Program-made: the position numbers and the translations under genes | In this document: positions 59,814 to 64,000 of the stretch, piece after piece | Layout of the letters: every line of letters starts with the position of its first letter | How positions within the stretch are numbered: the first letter of the stretch is position 1 | Notes under the pieces: generated by a model | Databases searched by the model: none | The model's input: only the letters and a program-made list of their open reading frames with translations | Told to the model about the DNA's origin: nothing | From: Pseudomonadota bacterium | GTDB lineage: Bacteria > Pseudomonadota > Gammaproteobacteria > Eutrophobiales > Eutrophobiaceae | DNA length: 64,000 nucleotides | Direction: 5' to 3' | Assembly: GCA_013112535.1 (NCBI GenBank) | Contig: JABFGI010000003.1 | Location: forward strand, 82,895-146,894

Positions 59814-60229
59814 GACATAATCGATATTCGCAACGGGGTTTCAGTGCCATTATGGCAGTTGTGTTAGTGGTGCTACTTGCATTGATGGGTGGCTACATGG
59901 CAACACTGACTAGTGTAAGTTCAATTAATGCCACAGTATCCGCTGGAACAATGCAGGCCTGGTTTGCTGCACGAAGTGGTGTTGAGTGGGCAATACAGCA
60001 GGTAATTGGTGCAGGAGCATGTATAGCCTCACCAACAACATTTAATCTTAATGGTGGTGGTACAAATGGATATACTGTCGTTCTTACTTGTGTCCCGACA
60101 GCACATACTGAAGCGGGTGTAGGTGCTTATAATGTCTATGCAATAACTTCAAGGGCAAGCAAAGGCACCCCGGGTTCTCCTGCATATGTTGCCAGACAAA
60201 TTAATATCTCTGTTACAGATGCGCCTTAA
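59810..60229 (+). CDS. mshP: MshP minor pilin-like protein
   Basis: The 139-residue protein has the short leader MRHNRYSQRG and the segment FSAIMAVVLVVLLALMGGYM. The usual Glu5 is replaced by Met, as expected for MshP/PilX-type minor pilins. A motif WFAARSGVEWAIQQV near 58 is typical of this family. Its stop codon is next to the stop codon of the convergent trmL gene. Confidence 0.82.
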   Translation: MRHNRYSQRGFSAIMAVVLVVLLALMGGYMATLTSVSSINATVSAGTMQAWFAARSGVEWAIQQVIGAGACIASPTTFNLNGGGTNGYTVVLTCVPTAHTEAGVGAYNVYAITSRASKGTPGSPAYVARQINISVTDAP

Positions 60230-60685
60230 TTATTTAAAGTTATGTTGTCGCCAGGCTTCATAAATAATAATACTCGCAGAATTAGACAGGTTTAAACTAC
60301 GACTGTTTTCTATCATTGGGATTCTTAGTATCTTATCAGCGTTAAATTCATCCAATATGTTTTTGGGTAAACCGCGTGTCTCCGGGCCAAAGATAAAACT
60401 ATCTCCATTGTTAAAAGTACTTTCTGAGTAAGTTTGAGTCCCTTTAGTTGATATCGCATAGAGTGAACCGTTTTTCTGTTTATTGATATAGTCCTGATAA
60501 TTATCATAGTGATGTACGATTGATTGATCGATATAATCCAGACCAGCCCGGCGCAAACTTTTTTCATTCATATCAAACCCTAATGGATGAATTAGATGCA
60601 AGTTTGCACCTGTGTTTGCACAAAGGCGTATAATGTTGCCGGTATTCGGTGGGATTTCCGGTTCGTATAGAACAATATTAAACAT
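60230..60685 (-). CDS. trmL: tRNA (cytidine(34)-2'-O)-methyltransferase TrmL
   Basis: TrmL methylates the wobble base ribose of tRNA-Leu isoacceptors. The 151-residue SPOUT protein begins MFNIVLYEPEIPPNTGNIIRLC and has the SAM-binding trefoil knot motifs FIFGPETRGLP near 98 and IPMIENSRSLNLSNSASIIIYEAWRQ at the C-terminus. It is a compact single-domain enzyme and fits the family length. Confidence 0.93.
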   Translation of the reverse strand: MFNIVLYEPEIPPNTGNIIRLCANTGANLHLIHPLGFDMNEKSLRRAGLDYIDQSIVHHYDNYQDYINKQKNGSLYAISTKGTQTYSESTFNNGDSFIFGPETRGLPKNILDEFNADKILRIPMIENSRSLNLSNSASIIIYEAWRQHNFK

Positions 60686-60721
60686 AGATCAATTTTATAT
60701 TTCTGGGAGACAATATCCAGT

Positions 60722-61681
60722 ATGGTAACGACATCATTAAATGATAAAGACAAAAAAAGATTGCAAGTCGATTTTTGTGGACTCAAATTTAACACACCTT
60801 TGGTTTTACTATCAGGCTGTGTAGGATTTGGTGAAGAATATACGCGTATTAATGGATTCTCCAATACCGATGTCGGTGCAATCTGCTTGAAGGGCACTAC
60901 TCTGGAACCTAGACTGGGTAATCCACCGCATCGTGTTACAGAAACCTATATGGGAATGATTAATGCGATAGGTCTACAGAATCCGGGTTCAAAAGTTGTG
61001 GTTGATGAATATCTTCCAAATCTTGATTTTACAGAGACACGTTTTATCGCAAATTTATCGGGTTCAACCGTGGAAGAGTATGAAGAAGTTACCCGAATAT
61101 TTGATGACTCACCGATTGATGCAATGGAAATCAACATTTCCTGTCCCAATGTAAAAGAGGGTGGTGTGGCTTTTGGTAATGATCCGGATATGTCTGCAAG
61201 AGTCGTAGAAGCATGCCGCAGGGCTACAAAGAAACCGTTAATCACCAAACTTTCTCCGAACCAAACAGACATTGCTGAGAATGCCAGACGTTGTATAGAA
61301 GCCGGAACTGATGGTTTTGCTGTAATTAATACGCTAATGGGAATGGCGATAGACATCACGTCCCGTAAACCGATTATTGGTAATAATCAGGGCGGTTTAT
61401 CTGGTCCCGCAATTAAACCTGTTGCATTACTAAAGGTGCATCAGGTTTATCAGGTTGCAAAGCAACACGATATTCCTGTTATCGGTCAAGGTGGCATAAC
61501 GACAGTAGAAGATGCGATTGAATTTATTATTGCCGGTGCGACTACTGTAGGCATTGGTACAGCATTGTTTTATGAACCTTTAGTTTGTCCAAAAATAAAT
61601 AAAGGAATAATTGATTATCTGGATAAATATAAGATAGATCATGTTTCCGATCTTGTTGGAACATTGCAGTTACATAGTTAG
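60722..61681 (+). CDS. Dihydroorotate dehydrogenase, class 1B-like
   Basis: The 319-residue flavoprotein fits the class 1 family. The catalytic base is cysteine, in EINISCPNVKEGG near 145, instead of serine as in membrane class 2 enzymes. Other blocks are LKGTTLEPRLGNPP, the NAIGLQNPG loop, and VINTLMGMAIDITSRKP. The whole pattern resembles the 1B catalytic subunit (PyrDB), which works with the Fe-S/FAD subunit PyrK and NAD. No pyrK gene is in this window. Pyrimidine synthesis is likely, but another dihydropyrimidine oxidation role is possible. Confidence 0.8.
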   Translation: MVTTSLNDKDKKRLQVDFCGLKFNTPLVLLSGCVGFGEEYTRINGFSNTDVGAICLKGTTLEPRLGNPPHRVTETYMGMINAIGLQNPGSKVVVDEYLPNLDFTETRFIANLSGSTVEEYEEVTRIFDDSPIDAMEINISCPNVKEGGVAFGNDPDMSARVVEACRRATKKPLITKLSPNQTDIAENARRCIEAGTDGFAVINTLMGMAIDITSRKPIIGNNQGGLSGPAIKPVALLKVHQVYQVAKQHDIPVIGQGGITTVEDAIEFIIAGATTVGIGTALFYEPLVCPKINKGIIDYLDKYKIDHVSDLVGTLQLHS

Positions 61682-61992
61682 TTTTTTTTTAGTCGTTTAA
61701 GAAAAACACGCATTTCTTTAACTATCTGCATGTCTCCATTTCTTTCTGCTATTTCAATCCCGTTTTCATAGGCATTAATTGCTTCCGCTGCCTGTTGGTT
61801 TTCAGTTAAGGCTTTTGCATATAATTTCCATGCGGCAGAATAGTTTCGATTTAACTCAATCGCTTTTTCCAAATGAAAAATTGCCTGTTCAAAATTTTCA
61901 GTTTTAAAGTACTCATTGCCAAGGCTATACCTTAGTAAAGCGTTATCATTACCTGTTTCGAGTAATGATTTGAATGTTTCAATATTACTCAT
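61678..61992 (-). CDS. Small tetratricopeptide-repeat protein
   Basis: A 104-residue cytoplasmic protein with about two and a half TPR units: ALLRYSLGNEYFKTENFEQAIFHLEKAIELN, then AAWKLYAKALTENQQAAEAINAYENGIEIA. There is no signal or other domain. It is likely a protein-binding adaptor; the partner is unknown. Its end overlaps the convergent dihydroorotate dehydrogenase gene by 4 nt, and it follows the methyltransferase gene by 8 nt. Confidence 0.75.
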   Translation of the reverse strand: MSNIETFKSLLETGNDNALLRYSLGNEYFKTENFEQAIFHLEKAIELNRNYSAAWKLYAKALTENQQAAEAINAYENGIEIAERNGDMQIVKEMRVFLKRLKKN

Positions 61993-62000
61993 GGTGTTGG

Positions 62001-62579
62001 TTAAGGTTTTTGTGCAATTAACATGGCCTGATTCCTGAATCCTTTATCAATCTTTCCAATAGTGCTTTCTTCGCGATAGACTATTATTCTCCAGTCACTA
62101 AATGTTTTTAATAATTCATTTTCATTTAATAAAAAGTCAGGGTTTTTAGGGCCCGATTCATTTACTTTATCTTTGGTATACGTTTGATAAAAAATCAGTC
62201 CGCCAGGTCTGATTGAATTTTTAATGTGAACCATTAAATTACGATCGAGAAATCGACTCACAACAATCACATCGAATGTGTTTTTCTCTGGTGGTTGTTC
62301 AGAGATATCTTTAGTTACTGTGTGTATACTCAGATTCCTTTCACTTGCTTGAAGCGAAAGTTGTTCAAGAGCTGACGAAGAGATATCCCATGCTGTTGTC
62401 TCTAATCCATTTTCTGCAAGACAAAGTGCAATTGCACCACGCCCACAAGCTAAATCCAAAGCAGTACCTTGATCAGGCAATAAGTGTTGGTTCTGAGATA
62501 TGACCTCAACTGCTTCAGGAAAGTTATCTAAGCAGGCGTTGTAACGTAAATTCCACTTGTCTTTAGTTTGATTATTCAA
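62001..62579 (-). CDS. SAM-dependent methyltransferase, TehB/class I type
   Basis: A 192-residue class I methyltransferase. Motif I is ALDLACGRGAIALCLAENG near 40. Motif II is TAWDISSSALEQL, and FDVIVVSRFLDR follows near 103. The start KWNLRYNA recalls tellurite-resistance TehB-like proteins, but the methyl acceptor cannot be inferred. It lies between trkH and the TPR protein on the same strand. Confidence 0.8.
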   Translation of the reverse strand: MNNQTKDKWNLRYNACLDNFPEAVEVISQNQHLLPDQGTALDLACGRGAIALCLAENGLETTAWDISSSALEQLSLQASERNLSIHTVTKDISEQPPEKNTFDVIVVSRFLDRNLMVHIKNSIRPGGLIFYQTYTKDKVNESGPKNPDFLLNENELLKTFSDWRIIVYREESTIGKIDKGFRNQAMLIAQKP

Positions 62580-62593
62580 AGTCGTTCATCTTT

Positions 62594-64000
62594 CTAGCGT
62601 CGCCAGAACGTTGGTGTAATTAATACGAGTAAAGTGAATATTTCCAATCGACCTAATAACATGGCAAAACAAAGAATCCATTTAGCAACATCATTTATAT
62701 TGCCATAATGCAGGCTCACTTTTCCAAGTCCAGGACCCAGGTTATTCATACAGGCTGCCAATGCTGAAAAGGCTGTTACCTGATCAAGTTCTGTTGCCAT
62801 CAGTGCAAGTAATAAGAATGCAAATACTGCGATATAAGTTGCAAAGAAGCCCCAGACAGCCTCGATGATTCGTTCCGGGATCGGTTTATTACCTACCTTG
62901 ATAATAAAAATGGCATTGGGATGGATAAGTCGTTTAATTTCACGTATGCCTTGTTTAAAAAGTAACAGGATTCGAATAATTTTTAATCCTCCACCGGTGG
63001 AACCGGCACAGGCACCAAAAAAACTACTAAACAGTAACAGTAATGGCATAAAGCCAGGCCAACTTTGATATTCTGCTGTGGTAAATCCGGTTGTTGTCGC
63101 TATAGATACGGTTTGAAAGATACTGTCTTCAATTGCTTTAAGAAAACTTTCATAGTCATTAACAATGAAATGATAAGTGGAAACAATCAGGCAGACTGAA
63201 GCTAGTATAGTTAGATAAGCACGGAGTTCTGCATCATACCAATACGATTTGACACTCATTTGTCGCCAGGACATAAAATGCAAACTAAAATTTATCCCGG
63301 CGATTATCATAAATAACACGGCGATAGCTTCTATTAAGGGACTTTGATAAAAACCCATACTGGCATCGTGTGTTGAAAAGCCACCAATGGATACAGTCGA
63401 AAAACTATGGCTGATAGCATCGAACAATGACATTCCTGCCAACCAATAAGCTATTGCGCAAAATATGGTAATACTGAGGTAGACATACCAAAGTGCCTTG
63501 GCTGTTTCAGTGATGCGAGGTGTTAGTTTTGAGTCTTTCACTGGACCAGGTGTTTCAGCACGATAGAGCTGCATGCCACCAATACCCAACATTGGCAGAA
63601 TAGCGACGGCCAGAACAATGATACCCATGCCACCTAGCCACTGTAGTTCCTGCCGGTAAAAGAGAATTGATTTTGGTAAATGGTCAATGCCGATAATAAT
63701 TGTGGCACCAGTTGTCGTCAGTCCCGAAATAGATTCAAAGATCGCATCAGTAACAGATAATTCAGGTGTATCAGAAAGTATTAAAGGTACGCTACCAGTA
63801 ATACCCAGGCCTACCCAGAAAAGTACGACAACAACAAAGCCATCACGTAAGCGTAATTCATTTTTAATATTCCTGACCGGAAACCATAAGATTAATCCTA
63901 TTGACAGAATAAGTGCAAATGCAGAAATAAAAGGAATAGTTTGCCCATCAGAACTGACTAGCGAAATCGCCAAAGGAGGAAACATTGTCAGGCTAAATAA
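62594..64000 (-). CDS. trkH: Trk potassium uptake protein TrkH, 5' end outside the window
   Basis: TrkH is the potassium channel-like subunit of the Trk system. Four pore loops are seen: GLTTTGATI, FSTVSIGGFST, ATTTGFTT and NNLGPGLG. An internal ATG at 63985 would give 463 residues, but the frame stays open to base 64000 (LFSLT before that Met). This matches the ILFSGT region before the corresponding point in E. coli TrkH. The true start is therefore beyond the right edge. The C-terminus RLEIFTLLVLITPTFWRR is complete. Confidence 0.93.
   Translation of the reverse strand, partial: LFSLTMFPPLAISLVSSDGQTIPFISAFALILSIGLILWFPVRNIKNELRLRDGFVVVVLFWVGLGITGSVPLILSDTPELSVTDAIFESISGLTTTGATIIIGIDHLPKSILFYRQELQWLGGMGIIVLAVAILPMLGIGGMQLYRAETPGPVKDSKLTPRITETAKALWYVYLSITIFCAIAYWLAGMSLFDAISHSFSTVSIGGFSTHDASMGFYQSPLIEAIAVLFMIIAGINFSLHFMSWRQMSVKSYWYDAELRAYLTILASVCLIVSTYHFIVNDYESFLKAIEDSIFQTVSIATTTGFTTAEYQSWPGFMPLLLLFSSFFGACAGSTGGGLKIIRILLLFKQGIREIKRLIHPNAIFIIKVGNKPIPERIIEAVWGFFATYIAVFAFLLLALMATELDQVTAFSALAACMNNLGPGLGKVSLHYGNINDVAKWILCFAMLLGRLEIFTLLVLITPTFWRR

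Overview
The window is chromosomal DNA of an AT-rich gammaproteobacterium that I cannot place to genus. The core gene orders are gammaproteobacterial: dapF-DUF484-xerC, hslV-hslU, ubiE-ubiJ-ubiB, gpmI-envC-(ctp)-yibQ, yibN-secB-gpsA, and a mannose-sensitive haemagglutinin (MSHA) type IV pilus locus. I see no rRNA, tRNA, CRISPR array, prophage or insertion sequence with a transposase. Reading frames look intact throughout. The last gene (trkH) runs off the right edge.

Layout. 1-9.5 kb is a patchwork: cysM, a solitary HEPN-type protein, a PolB-like exonuclease, rlmD coupled to a peptide-binding lipoprotein, an L,D-transpeptidase, a nucleotidyltransferase/small-protein pair, a truncated globin, a PilZ protein and a zinc alcohol dehydrogenase. 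9.6-13.6 kb holds a cation-efflux transporter divergent from exported EF-hand proteins, followed by an ECF sigma factor, a single-TM putative anti-sigma factor, a small exported protein and a DUF3106 protein. 13.7-16.2 kb has an Ada-like repair protein and four little-known envelope or coiled-coil proteins. 16.3-21.2 kb is dppB-dppC-nagZ-TraB/GumN and an MscS channel. 21.2-29.4 kb is core: dapF, DUF484, xerC, hslVU with a likely sigma-32 promoter, DUF971 and ubiEJB. A second nucleotidyltransferase/small-protein pair follows, then the leftward operon gpmI-envC-ctp-yibQ-yajL and the rightward yibN-secB-gpsA.

38.1-60.2 kb is the most distinctive part. A second ECF sigma factor and single-TM partner lead directly into a 1717-residue MshQ-like protein that combines a parallel beta-helix, a LamG-like domain and DUF6701. 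Next comes a nearly complete MSHA system: mshI, a PilN-like gene, mshJ-K-L-M-N-E-G, an mshF-position gene, an unknown membrane protein, the pilin, an O-antigen-ligase/oligosaccharyltransferase-like protein, and mshC-D-O-P. The pilin is preceded by a potentially structured leader and followed by an intrinsic terminator lying inside the start of the ligase frame. This fits high pilin expression with partial read-through to the putative glycosylation enzyme. MshE keeps the N-terminal motifs that bind c-di-GMP in its family, and a PilZ protein is encoded elsewhere in the window.

The right end carries trmL, a class 1B-type dihydroorotate dehydrogenase, a TPR protein, a methyltransferase and trkH. 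A dispersed palindromic repeat family related to GTCATNCCCG-type elements occurs at about 51-217, 5604-5740 and 30181-30262. The strongest candidates for undescribed biology are the ECF-linked beta-helix MshQ, the pilin-linked ligase, and the ECF/EF-hand/charged-repeat cluster. Functions are inferred from recognised motifs and gene order; no database search was run.
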